Positions 34,940 through 43,412 of a stretch of DNA of 53,992 nt are shown piece after piece. A model generated the notes under the pieces. It had not been told where the DNA came from and made no database searches. It worked only from the letters and a program-made list of their open reading frames with translations. Where the stretch lies: positions 1 through 53,992 of the forward strand of contig CALMZQ010000137.1 in NCBI GenBank assembly GCA_937870915.1, written 5' to 3'. The DNA comes from an uncultured Ignavibacteria bacterium. GTDB lineage: Bacteria > Bacteroidota > Ignavibacteria > Kapaibacteriales > Kapaibacteriaceae. Numbering within the stretch: position 1 is the first letter of the stretch; each line of letters starts with the position of its first letter. The position numbers were made by a program, and so were the translations under genes.

Positions 34940-36373
34940 TTACCACCACGTACCGAAGATCGAAAGAAGCTGTGAAGTGAACAGCCCCATAACGATGGTT
35001 GCTGCTGTGGTTACTGCCAAGGTGATACCGGCGAGACCGGATGATGCAGGTGCATGTTCCGTATGCGACTCTGTGAAATACATCTTCACGATCAGGCCAA
35101 GATAGAAGTAGGCACTCACAACAGATGACACAACGGCCACGATCGTAAGCCATGTGTATCCGGATTCGATTGCGGAAACAAAGAGCAGATACTTTCCAAA
35201 GAAGCCTGCGAACGGCGGAATACCAGCAAGGGAAAGCATAAAGACCGCCATGACAAATGCGAGGGCGGGTTCCCGCTTTGCAAGTCCGGCATAGTCACTG
35301 AGTTGAAGATTTTCTTCATTCCCACGCTCAAGGATGCCCACAACCACAAAGGCACCAAGTTGCATGAACACATACGAAGTGATATAGAACGTAATGCCAG
35401 CATACCCCGAACCGCTATTGGACACAATACCCATGAGAAGGTATCCGGCATGAGCGATAGAAGAATATGCCAACATGCGTTTAACGTTGGTTTGCGCAAG
35501 AGCCGTAAAGTTGCCGATCAACATCGTGATAGCTGATACAATAGCTAGCATCTGCTGCAGCTGAGGGGTGAGTGTTGATGTGTTCGGCATCATCACGGCA
35601 AACACAGCAATAAAGGCACTGAAAGCGGCTGCCTTGCCTGCCGTGCTCATAAAGGCCGTTACTACCGTAGGCGAACCCTCATAGACATCCGGCGCCCACT
35701 GGTGGAATGGGAATGCAGCAACCTTGAATGACAGCGCAACGGCAAGGAGAACACCTCCGATAGCAAGCAAGGCCGGAAACGGCGTTGCATTGCTAGCAAC
35801 TACAGAAGCGATCACATCATATTGGAGTGAACCCGTAGCCCCGTATACCAAGGACATTCCATATACAAGGAAACCTGTGGCAAACGCACCGAGGAGGAAA
35901 TACTTCAACGCTGCTTCAACGCTACGGATGTTTGTGCGGAGGAATCCCGCCATCACGTAGAAGGAAATGGACATCAGTTCGATGCCAACAAAAAGGACTA
36001 GAAGGTTGTTGGCGTGGGCCATCAGCATCATGCCCGATACTGCCGAAACAAGCAAGGTGTAATACTCGTCGAGTTCCGAGTTCTCGCGCTGCAGATACGG
36101 TCGGGCGGCAAACATCGCCAAGAGCCCTGCACCGCAGAAGAGAACGTCAAAGTAGTTCGCAAAGCCACCCATGGTGATCATGCCTTCGAACGTTACCCCC
36201 TTATGAGATGACGTTACAAGGGCAAGTGCCGCGGTGAGCACAAGTGTTCCTGCATAGTAGCTGAACACGAGGCGAGTGTTATTGCGAACGAAGGCCTGAA
36301 GAGCGATACCGACGGCACCCAGCGCGAGCCAGATAACGATCAGCGGCATGGAGCCAAAGAGATCAATGTGCAT
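34940..36373 (-). CDS. nuoN: NADH-quinone oxidoreductase subunit N
   Basis: One of the antiporter-like proton-pumping subunits of respiratory complex I. The 477-residue protein has about 14 membrane helices, with family motifs IELMSISFYVMAGF, SFKVAAFPFHQWAPDVYEGSP, RMLAYSSIAHAGYLLMGI and SLAGIPPFAGFFGKY. The Glu of VGIELMS and the Lys of SFKVAAFPFH are conserved proton-path residues. The ATG at 36373 (overlapping nuoM by 11 bp) is used; the longer frame would need a TTG at 36382. Confidence 0.95.
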   Translation of the reverse strand: MHIDLFGSMPLIVIWLALGAVGIALQAFVRNNTRLVFSYYAGTLVLTAALALVTSSHKGVTFEGMITMGGFANYFDVLFCGAGLLAMFAARPYLQRENSELDEYYTLLVSAVSGMMLMAHANNLLVLFVGIELMSISFYVMAGFLRTNIRSVEAALKYFLLGAFATGFLVYGMSLVYGATGSLQYDVIASVVASNATPFPALLAIGGVLLAVALSFKVAAFPFHQWAPDVYEGSPTVVTAFMSTAGKAAAFSAFIAVFAVMMPNTSTLTPQLQQMLAIVSAITMLIGNFTALAQTNVKRMLAYSSIAHAGYLLMGIVSNSGSGYAGITFYITSYVFMQLGAFVVVGILERGNEENLQLSDYAGLAKREPALAFVMAVFMLSLAGIPPFAGFFGKYLLFVSAIESGYTWLTIVAVVSSVVSAYFYLGLIVKMYFTESHTEHAPASSGLAGITLAVTTAATIVMGLFTSQLLSIFGTWW

Positions 36374-37886
36374 GATGTCCAAACTTGAAGAGTTCCACCT
36401 TGCTGACTACTGCGCGGACGCTTTGCTCGGAAAATTTCATTAGTGTGTTTGGGGCCACACCGATCCAGATGATCAGAACGGCAAGGGGCACCAGCTGCCA
36501 ATACTCGCTTTTTGTAAGATCGCGGAGATGTTTGTTCTCCGGATTGTCGTTCGTACCAAACATCACACGCTGATACATCCAAAGCAGGTATACCGCCGCA
36601 AAGATCACGCCTGAAGCACTGATCACTGCGTAGGTCCAGCTACCCAAGAACGGACTGCGGAACGCTCCAAGAAGCGTAAGGTATTCACCAACAAATCCAT
36701 TGAGACCGGGAAGGCCTACCGAAGCAAACATCGCAATTGCAAAAAGCACAGCGAACTTTGGCATAACACTTGTAATGCCTCCGTAGTCCGAGATCTCCCG
36801 TGTATGACGACGCTCATAAAGCACACCCACACAAAGGAACAACATGCCTGTTGAAAGTCCGTGGTTCACCATTTGAATCACAGCACCCTGCACACCTTCA
36901 ATGGTGAGCGAGAAAATGCCAAGGACCACAAATCCAAGGTGGCTTACCGAGGAGTAGGCAACAAGTTTCTTTATATCGGTCTGCACCATTGCAACGAGCG
37001 CACCATAGATAATGCCAATCACGGCGAGTACACTGATTGCACCTGCGTATTCAGCTGACGCCTGTGGGAAGAGCTCGAGATTAAAACGGATGAGGCCGTA
37101 GGTACCCATCTTGAGCAAAACACCGGCAAGTATCACAGAACCGGCCGTTGGAGCCTGAACGTGTGCGTCAGGAAGCCATGTATGCAATGGGAAGAGAGGG
37201 ACTTTGATGAAGAAGGACAGTCCGAAGGCAAAAAACAGCCACGTTTGCACGTCCATCGGAATATTTGGCCCAATCATTCGGAGCTTCATAAGATCGGCAG
37301 TAAATCCAATCCCGGCTGCCTTTGCTGCTAAACCCAGCCATATAATGGCAATGAGCATGAGCAACGAACCAACAAGCGTGTACAAGAAGAACTTGATCGC
37401 GGCGTATATACGGTCCTTACCGCCCCAGATGCCGATGATGAAGTACATCGGGATCAGGATAAGCTCCCAGAACACGTAGAACAGGAAGGTGTCCAACGCC
37501 ATAAAAACACCCGTCATGCCGAACTGCAGGAGCAGCATCAAAACGTAATATTCCTTTACGCTCTTTGTGATGGGCCCGTAGGACGTTAGGAGGGCGATTG
37601 GCATGATCAACGTAGTGAGCAGAACCAAGAGGAGAGATGTGCCGTCCAATCCGATCCGGAAACCGGCATCTAGAGACGTGATCCACGGCTGATTGATCAC
37701 GAACTGCATGGAAGCAGATGAGGAATCAAATGCGGGTAGGAGCAGGAGCGACGCTAGGAACGTCCCCACCGAGACCACAAGTGCTGCCACCTTGATCGCC
37801 TTGGTCTGCTCGCGATCAATGAACAACAGTGCTATCGAACCTGCAAGAGGTGCGAAAAGTGTAGCAAGCAACGCGACATCGCCCAT
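36363..37886 (-). CDS. nuoM: NADH-quinone oxidoreductase subunit M
   Basis: A proton-pumping membrane subunit of complex I, 507 residues with about 14 helices. Family motifs are GLDGTSLLLVLLTTLIMPIA, FYVFWELILIPMYFIIG, FFIKVPLFPLHTWLPDAHV, KLVAYSSVSHLGFVVLG and VGLPGLNGFVGEYL. The Glu in FWELILIP and the Lys in FIKVPLFP are conserved. The ATG at 37886 starts the conserved N-terminus; the longer frame from 37946 is not supported. It is first in the unit: nuoL, normally just upstream, is absent, and the next gene upstream diverges. Confidence 0.95.
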   Translation of the reverse strand: MGDVALLATLFAPLAGSIALLFIDREQTKAIKVAALVVSVGTFLASLLLLPAFDSSSASMQFVINQPWITSLDAGFRIGLDGTSLLLVLLTTLIMPIALLTSYGPITKSVKEYYVLMLLLQFGMTGVFMALDTFLFYVFWELILIPMYFIIGIWGGKDRIYAAIKFFLYTLVGSLLMLIAIIWLGLAAKAAGIGFTADLMKLRMIGPNIPMDVQTWLFFAFGLSFFIKVPLFPLHTWLPDAHVQAPTAGSVILAGVLLKMGTYGLIRFNLELFPQASAEYAGAISVLAVIGIIYGALVAMVQTDIKKLVAYSSVSHLGFVVLGIFSLTIEGVQGAVIQMVNHGLSTGMLFLCVGVLYERRHTREISDYGGITSVMPKFAVLFAIAMFASVGLPGLNGFVGEYLTLLGAFRSPFLGSWTYAVISASGVIFAAVYLLWMYQRVMFGTNDNPENKHLRDLTKSEYWQLVPLAVLIIWIGVAPNTLMKFSEQSVRAVVSKVELFKFGHHAH

Positions 37887-38003
37887 ATGCGAGCAGTTCC
37901 GTTCTTCGTGGTTAACGATGCATTTAGAAGCGGCGCAATATAGCAAAATGACCCTCCACAGCCGGAGTGAAAGCCATCTTCGTATTCCGTACTTTTACCC
38001 GCT

Positions 38004-40046
38004 ATGGCAGAGAACACCGATAATGCGTCGATATCGTTTCTTGAGAAGCTTCGAAAGGGGCTCCTACGAATGCCGTCCGCTCAAGGACCAGACGCCCTGC
38101 TTGCAAAGGCAGATAGTGAGCTTTCCAGGGTAGAAGATCCGGCAGAACGTGTTCGGATCCGGCATGTACTTGCCCAGTTTCATTCATTACATGCCAACTT
38201 TTCCCAGGCGCACGCCATCCTTGACGCAGCTGATGCTGACTGTTCGGTCGAATCCGATTCTGCGTCTCACACGGCATACGTTAGAGCCACAGTCTATCAT
38301 CGCCAGAACAATTTTGAGGCTGCGCGGGAAACATTAGCCCCGTACCTATCTCAAGATCTTGTTACGTCCGACCTCGAATTGGCAGCACGAGTGCACACTC
38401 TCCATGCCGGCATTCTTGATGCATTGGGAAACCCGGAGGCTGCGCATGATGAGTATCGTATTGCTATCGATCTGCGTGAGCGTTTGGGTGATGCTCGTGG
38501 CATGGCCATCGTGTATTACAACTTTGCCGAGAGCTGCGTTCGGAGAGATGAACACGATGTTGCTCTCGAGTTCTTTGTTCGTGCCTATGACATTGAAAAG
38601 GGGCTAGGTGAACTGGCCAGTCAGGCTCAATCGGCATGTCATATTTCCATTCTTATGGCTCGTAGGGGCGAAAGAGATAGCGCTCTAGAATTTGCCGATG
38701 AGTCGATCAGAGTAGCTACGCAGTCTGCTACGCCAATGATTATTGCCCATGTTATGGCTAACAGAGCCACAACGCTTGAGATCCTTGGCGATTCGATCGG
38801 ACGGGAACGCGCTTTGCTTGAAACGCTAGACTACTTACATGAGTACCCGATCAATGCCATTCTAGGGCCGGTCCTTGGTAACCTTGGCACGATGTACCTC
38901 GGTCGTGGTGAATTCGAAAAAGCGGAAGGTTACCTCCAGCAAGCACTTGAAATGGCTGTGCGAGACGGATTTCAATACAATGAAGGGTTTTGGCTCTTTA
39001 GTTTGGGTAAACTACGATTTGAGACCGGGCGCTTCCCGGAAGCGATCGAATTTCTGCATCGTGCCGTTGCGATCCTTCGCTCAGTAAAGGCCCACGTCTA
39101 TACGCTTGAGGCACTCCACATCCTTGCCCAAGCACATGCACGTAACGAATCTTCGCGCGAGGCATTCGACGCTCTAGCCGAGTGGACGAAACACTATGTA
39201 GACGAACACACGGCTGAGATTGAGAAGAGACTCCACGACATTCAGGAATCTCGATTCCGAGAACGGAAAGAAAAAGAAGAGGAGATCTATCGCCTCCGCA
39301 ATGTTGAACTGTCTCAGGCACTAGAGGACCTCCAGCGTGTGAATGCCGAGTTACGCGAACTTGCCGCAGAAAAAGACGAGTTCATGGCCATAGCCGCTCA
39401 TGACCTTCGCAACCCGCTTGGCGATAGTCGAGGAATGTTGCAAACGATCATCAGTCACTACGATGTTCTAGATAAATCTGATGTGCTCTCACTTTGCCAT
39501 GACCTCCTCACTCTTACAATGAGGATGTCGAATACGGTACACGCATTTCTGGAGATATCACGCACTGACAGACGGTCAACGGGGCTCGTTATTAACCCAC
39601 TTGATCTAACGCTTCTTGCAAAACGAGCGTACGACAGACATACAACTCGCGCTGTTGCTAAATCAATTACGTTACGTATCGAGATTGGTAAGCCCAACGT
39701 ATGGGCAACCGGTGATGCGTCAATTGTTGATGCAATCATCGATAATCTCGTCACAAATTCTTTAAAGTACATCCCAGCCGGCTCTACAATTACACTGAGT
39801 GTAAATGAAGAAGATGGAGCCCCTTTCATTTGTGTTTGCGACAATGGTCCCGGTGTGGACCCAGAAAAACAACATCTCCTGTTTACGAAGTATGCTACTC
39901 TCGGCGCAAAAACAACAGGTGGCGAAGAGTCGCTCGGACTTGGACTCTATCTAGCCCAACGTATGGCTTCGCGCATGGGTGCGCGGATCAGCTACAGAGA
40001 AAACCCCGGCAAAGGGGCTTCCTTTGTACTGCATCTACTGCGGTAA
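38004..40046 (+). CDS. Soluble TPR-containing sensor histidine kinase
   Basis: A 680-residue kinase with no membrane segment or signal peptide. Residues 1-400 are helical tetratricopeptide-type repeats (for example LGNLGTMYLGRGEFEKAEGY and LGKLRFETGRFPEAIEFLHR). A charged coiled coil follows (EKRLHDIQESRFRERKEKEE, about 405-455). The kinase core has the H-box MAIAAHDLRNPLGD (His466), the N-box DNLVTNSLKY, and the G-boxes CDNGPGVD and SLGLGLYLAQRM. It would sense a cytoplasmic signal or a protein partner through the repeats. No response regulator is adjacent, so it is an orphan kinase. Its stop is six bases from the convergent gene at 40053. Confidence 0.93.
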   Translation: MAENTDNASISFLEKLRKGLLRMPSAQGPDALLAKADSELSRVEDPAERVRIRHVLAQFHSLHANFSQAHAILDAADADCSVESDSASHTAYVRATVYHRQNNFEAARETLAPYLSQDLVTSDLELAARVHTLHAGILDALGNPEAAHDEYRIAIDLRERLGDARGMAIVYYNFAESCVRRDEHDVALEFFVRAYDIEKGLGELASQAQSACHISILMARRGERDSALEFADESIRVATQSATPMIIAHVMANRATTLEILGDSIGRERALLETLDYLHEYPINAILGPVLGNLGTMYLGRGEFEKAEGYLQQALEMAVRDGFQYNEGFWLFSLGKLRFETGRFPEAIEFLHRAVAILRSVKAHVYTLEALHILAQAHARNESSREAFDALAEWTKHYVDEHTAEIEKRLHDIQESRFRERKEKEEEIYRLRNVELSQALEDLQRVNAELRELAAEKDEFMAIAAHDLRNPLGDSRGMLQTIISHYDVLDKSDVLSLCHDLLTLTMRMSNTVHAFLEISRTDRRSTGLVINPLDLTLLAKRAYDRHTTRAVAKSITLRIEIGKPNVWATGDASIVDAIIDNLVTNSLKYIPAGSTITLSVNEEDGAPFICVCDNGPGVDPEKQHLLFTKYATLGAKTTGGEESLGLGLYLAQRMASRMGARISYRENPGKGASFVLHLLR

Positions 40047-40052
40047 TTGTTG

Positions 40053-41189
40053 TTAGGTTTTGCGTGCAATCAGCTGCCAGTCTGCACCATCCCACACAAA
40101 GAACAATGCATCACCTTGGTCGGCCTTATCCGACGGCGGCGTGATGGTGATGTTAGCTCCTGTGATCGTAATGCGATCTGGGCCTAAATTTTGCACTACC
40201 ACGATCTGTCCAACAATCGTTCCGTTCGGGAAGGTAACGTTCTTATTGCCGCTGTTATTCGTCACCTTGATATAGGACGCGGAGTTCACTGGGATCTCTG
40301 TATCTCCGGCGGCTACCACGTCTGCAAACTTTGTAAAGGCTTGCACGATCACGGGCGACATAGACGTTACCCGCCAACGTTGTTCAGCTGCAGAATATCG
40401 TAGTCTGATCGATGCCTGAGCCGGGATGTCCAAGTCTGCACCTGTTGCAGTGCGGATCCTTGTTGTATCTACTGATCCTGTGGACTCGTTGGCCAGGGTC
40501 ATTACTTGACCTGATACATTCAGAATCTCAAGTTCCTTGCCGTTCCTACCACCTACGAAGCCGGTAAAGGTCCGTCCGGCAGCCAACGCTGTAGCAAGTC
40601 GAACAAAGCCAGCACGATTTGTATTACCGAAATCGAAGTTATGGTTGACGGCAGCTGCAATTGCTGTTGTATAGTTCAACTCTCGAATGGCCATATCCCC
40701 ATCGATATCGAGGGCTACGTTTGGAGTTGTTGTCCCGATACCAACATTGCCTCCTACAAAGGTTGCGACCGGCATCGTCGAAGATGGCGTGCGCAACACG
40801 GACAGCAACGTGCCCGATGTTGTTGTTTGAAGTTGCAGCTGTGTAGCGGTTGTATCCCACACCAAACCTGACGATCCACGGATCGTGGTGCCATCCGCAT
40901 CGAGATAGCCGATCTGCTGTGGTAGGAGATTCAGAGTAGGCAGTGCGTTGAATGACGTGGACTGCGTCAACCGGTTGTAGACCAGAGCAACACTAGCAGG
41001 CCCTATTGATGGCACAGAGGCAGGAAATGTTAACTGGTATGAGGACGTGAGCGAAGAAGGCGACAACGTTATGGCATTTCCCGTTGTTTCATCCTCAAGC
41101 CTGATCGTGCTGAAAGTCTCAGATGATTGGGCAATTGCCAATATTGGCATTATTGCAACAAGCATTATGGCTAGACTCAGATTATTCAT
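40053..41189 (-). CDS. Secreted tail-fibre-like surface protein, paralogue of 47972-49261
   Basis: A 378-residue exported protein (signal peptide SLAIMLVAIMPILAIAQSSE). Three parts match the protein at 47972-49261: the N-terminal IRLEDETTGNAITL, followed by SYQLTFPASVP; the middle GGNVGIGTTTPNVALDIDGD, a motif typical of tail-fibre and adhesin repeat proteins; and the C-terminal module with SYIKVTNNSGNKNVTFPNG, VVVQNLGPDRITITG and LFFVWDGADWQL. No type IX tail is evident. The upstream 70 bases (41190-41259) are AT-rich, so this gene may have its own promoter although no TAnnTTTG was found there. Likely a surface or extracellular structural protein; function unknown. Confidence 0.75.
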   Translation of the reverse strand: MNNLSLAIMLVAIMPILAIAQSSETFSTIRLEDETTGNAITLSPSSLTSSYQLTFPASVPSIGPASVALVYNRLTQSTSFNALPTLNLLPQQIGYLDADGTTIRGSSGLVWDTTATQLQLQTTTSGTLLSVLRTPSSTMPVATFVGGNVGIGTTTPNVALDIDGDMAIRELNYTTAIAAAVNHNFDFGNTNRAGFVRLATALAAGRTFTGFVGGRNGKELEILNVSGQVMTLANESTGSVDTTRIRTATGADLDIPAQASIRLRYSAAEQRWRVTSMSPVIVQAFTKFADVVAAGDTEIPVNSASYIKVTNNSGNKNVTFPNGTIVGQIVVVQNLGPDRITITGANITITPPSDKADQGDALFFVWDGADWQLIARKT

Positions 41190-41259
41190 TGCTCTTCCAT
41201 GAGTTGTTTTTACTTACGTAATTTTACGATATGATTCGGGTAGTTCATAGTGAAATTTT

Positions 41260-42084
41260 TCACAAACCTACCCGCCAGATAACCCCGCCGCGGAACATCA
41301 AACTATTCCAGGCTGTTGGGTCAGAGACAACCGGGGTAGCCCCTTGAATCAAGATAAAGGGCGAAACAAGCTGACTGGTATAACCAAAAAGTCCCGTCAT
41401 GATATCCGTTCCGAAACCTATCTGGAACCCTACCCGTGGACGCATATCAGGAGTAGTGGCAAACTTGATGCTGGTATTCGGAAATCCCGGTTCTTCCCCC
41501 ACTACCTCATCTGGTGGCAATAGTTCGTGTTGCCAGATATAGGAGTTTGAGCTGAGTGGAAGGTCGAGGAAGGGGCCCCCTATCACAAAAAATCCTCGGC
41601 TGCCAAGACTATACTTGGCAAGGAGCGTTACCGTGCCATAGAGAATGGACGAGTTGGATTCAAACGTGGCATTGTAGGCATAGATGCCATTTGAAACGGG
41701 GGTTGTGGATGTGCTCGTGGCATACCGGTAGTCAACACCCAGATTGAGCATTAGTCCTAGGGGGCTGTTGTAGGATCGGTATTCAATGCTTGGCGCAATA
41801 GCCACACCGTATCCAAATCCACCCTGGGTCTGAGCCGACAGCGTAGGTGCATCAGGTGCCGTGCCACCCACATATTGAACCGTTAATGTGCCAAAGCCCA
41901 TTGCATAGTGTGCTGAGACAGAAGCACCTATCCACCACTCTTCTTTTAGTCGCAGAGTATCGAACGGAATATCAACGCCCTCTGTAGATGAACCGGATAT
42001 CAACTGCGCCTTCACATCAACCGAGATGGCAACGATGAAGCACATCACCAGTACGAGGATGTGATATGGTTGTTTGGTGATCAT
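41260..42084 (-). CDS. Predicted outer-membrane beta-barrel protein in the surface operon
   Basis: A 274-residue protein with a signal peptide (ILVLVMCFIVAISVDVKAQ) and alternating amphipathic strands (WWIGASVSAHYAMGFGTLTV, GYGVAIAPSIEYRSY, LMLNLGVDYRYA, VGFQIGFGTDI) ending with LMFRGGVIWRVGL, a barrel-type terminal strand. It starts with ATGA overlapping the stop of the sorted protein upstream. The arrangement mirrors the pair at 31886-34923. It could be an assembly or anchoring partner, but is not recognisable as PorP/SprF from sequence alone. A 14-base palindrome (41250-41263) overlaps its stop. Confidence 0.7.
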   Translation of the reverse strand: MITKQPYHILVLVMCFIVAISVDVKAQLISGSSTEGVDIPFDTLRLKEEWWIGASVSAHYAMGFGTLTVQYVGGTAPDAPTLSAQTQGGFGYGVAIAPSIEYRSYNSPLGLMLNLGVDYRYATSTSTTPVSNGIYAYNATFESNSSILYGTVTLLAKYSLGSRGFFVIGGPFLDLPLSSNSYIWQHELLPPDEVVGEEPGFPNTSIKFATTPDMRPRVGFQIGFGTDIMTGLFGYTSQLVSPFILIQGATPVVSDPTAWNSLMFRGGVIWRVGL

Positions 42085-43412
42085 CGTATGAGTTGCCCCT
42101 TGAGGACAACACGAGACTGCTCTTCAATGGAAGAGTCGTTAACCGGGATGGCAACAAGCACGATGTTATATAAACCCTGCGAAGCGATTGCCGGAGCACG
42201 GAAATACGCTAAGTAGGCAACACCCTTTGGATAGTCTCTGTCGATGATGGGCGTACCACCTTCGTCTACAAGATTGGCTATGAGCCTTCCACCAAGGTCG
42301 AATACGCTCCCAGTCAAACGAACACGGTCATCAATATTGAACCGTACAGTCGTTCCATTCGAGAATGGGTTCTCCAACAGTACAGCATTAGAGATGATGG
42401 CGTTGGGGACACGGATGAAGATTGTGTCAATGGCAACGGTGTCGCCACCATAATACTGTTGGAATTCACCCATCAGACGATAGGCATACTGTTCGCGACG
42501 GAATTGAACAGAATCGAGATAACCGCTACGTGATTGTGGCCGGAGGCACCTGCACGACCTGAGCGAATTATCGACGTTATAATTCAATCTAGGAAGGGGC
42601 TGAAAAACCAAGTTCGTTGGATCGCGAGGATTCAACAGGGCACGTTCTATCCAATAGCCTTTGTAGCAGTGTTCATCGTTTACATCGAATCCCAACTCAA
42701 CCTGTAGATCTCCAAGATAGGTTCCACGAAAATCGAAGATACCGTTGCAAGAGTCTGGTGGTGGCGGCTCGGAGATGTATCGCACATTGGATCCGAATGG
42801 GACGTTGTCGTGCTTTACATACCACACATTGCGAGTTAACCCAACGCCAGTTACACTATCGTGATCGATCTTAAAAGCCATTGCCAGCTGACGATCGTCT
42901 GCGATGAATGTAACGGTATCGCTCAGGAAGGAACCATCCTTCGTTGAGAGTGTAAAGCGACCAAGAAGCAATGAATCACCTACGTTCGACAAACGTGCAC
43001 AGTCGTCAACGGAATCTGGACACAGGAGCATCACACTCATTCGTTGTGCAAAAACCTCGGGCTCGAGGTGATAGACCGAAGAATTGGCTACGAGATATGG
43101 ACCAAGGGGTGCGAGTTGCGATGAGGCGTTCTCATACGAGAACGAGTGCACTGCCGGATCGATACCGCCTGTCAACGCAAGACTTGGCACCTCAATGCGA
43201 AACGTGCCATTTGCAACATAGTCCCACTGCGGATCCACTTTCTTCAGCCAGATCTCAAATGTTGATGTATCTGGTCGAGGGTCGAGTAAGGGGCGAAGGA
43301 TCACGTGACCCATTGGTGTCTGCGCGTACAGTGGAGTGTATGACAGAACAGCGATCATGACAACCATGAACGCTAGAATGATGCGACGATACCGATCAAC
43401 GCGGGACAACAC
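42081..43412 (-). CDS. Secreted protein with type IX-like sorting tail
   Basis: A 443-residue exported protein (signal segment IILAFMVVMIAVLSYTPLYA). The first part is a beta-rich domain with no recognised family but a STFEIWLKKVDPQWDYVAN segment of the kind found before cohesin-like folds in other secreted proteins. The last 90 residues have the sorting-domain pattern: LLENPFSNGTTVRFNI, LTGSVFDLGGRLIANL, and SQGLYNIVLVAIP. Four cysteines, including CRC, lie in the middle. It starts with GTG at 43412 and overlaps the upstream hemagglutinin-like gene by 17 bp; its stop overlaps the barrel gene start. Confidence 0.72.
   Translation of the reverse strand: MLSRVDRYRRIILAFMVVMIAVLSYTPLYAQTPMGHVILRPLLDPRPDTSTFEIWLKKVDPQWDYVANGTFRIEVPSLALTGGIDPAVHSFSYENASSQLAPLGPYLVANSSVYHLEPEVFAQRMSVMLLCPDSVDDCARLSNVGDSLLLGRFTLSTKDGSFLSDTVTFIADDRQLAMAFKIDHDSVTGVGLTRNVWYVKHDNVPFGSNVRYISEPPPPDSCNGIFDFRGTYLGDLQVELGFDVNDEHCYKGYWIERALLNPRDPTNLVFQPLPRLNYNVDNSLRSCRCLRPQSRSGYLDSVQFRREQYAYRLMGEFQQYYGGDTVAIDTIFIRVPNAIISNAVLLENPFSNGTTVRFNIDDRVRLTGSVFDLGGRLIANLVDEGGTPIIDRDYPKGVAYLAYFRAPAIASQGLYNIVLVAIPVNDSSIEEQSRVVLKGQLIR

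Noticed and set aside
41250-41263. Palindrome GTGAAATTTTTCAC as terminator or operator
   Set aside because: It overlaps a stop codon in AT-rich DNA, is short and has no T-run in the needed direction; chance is enough.
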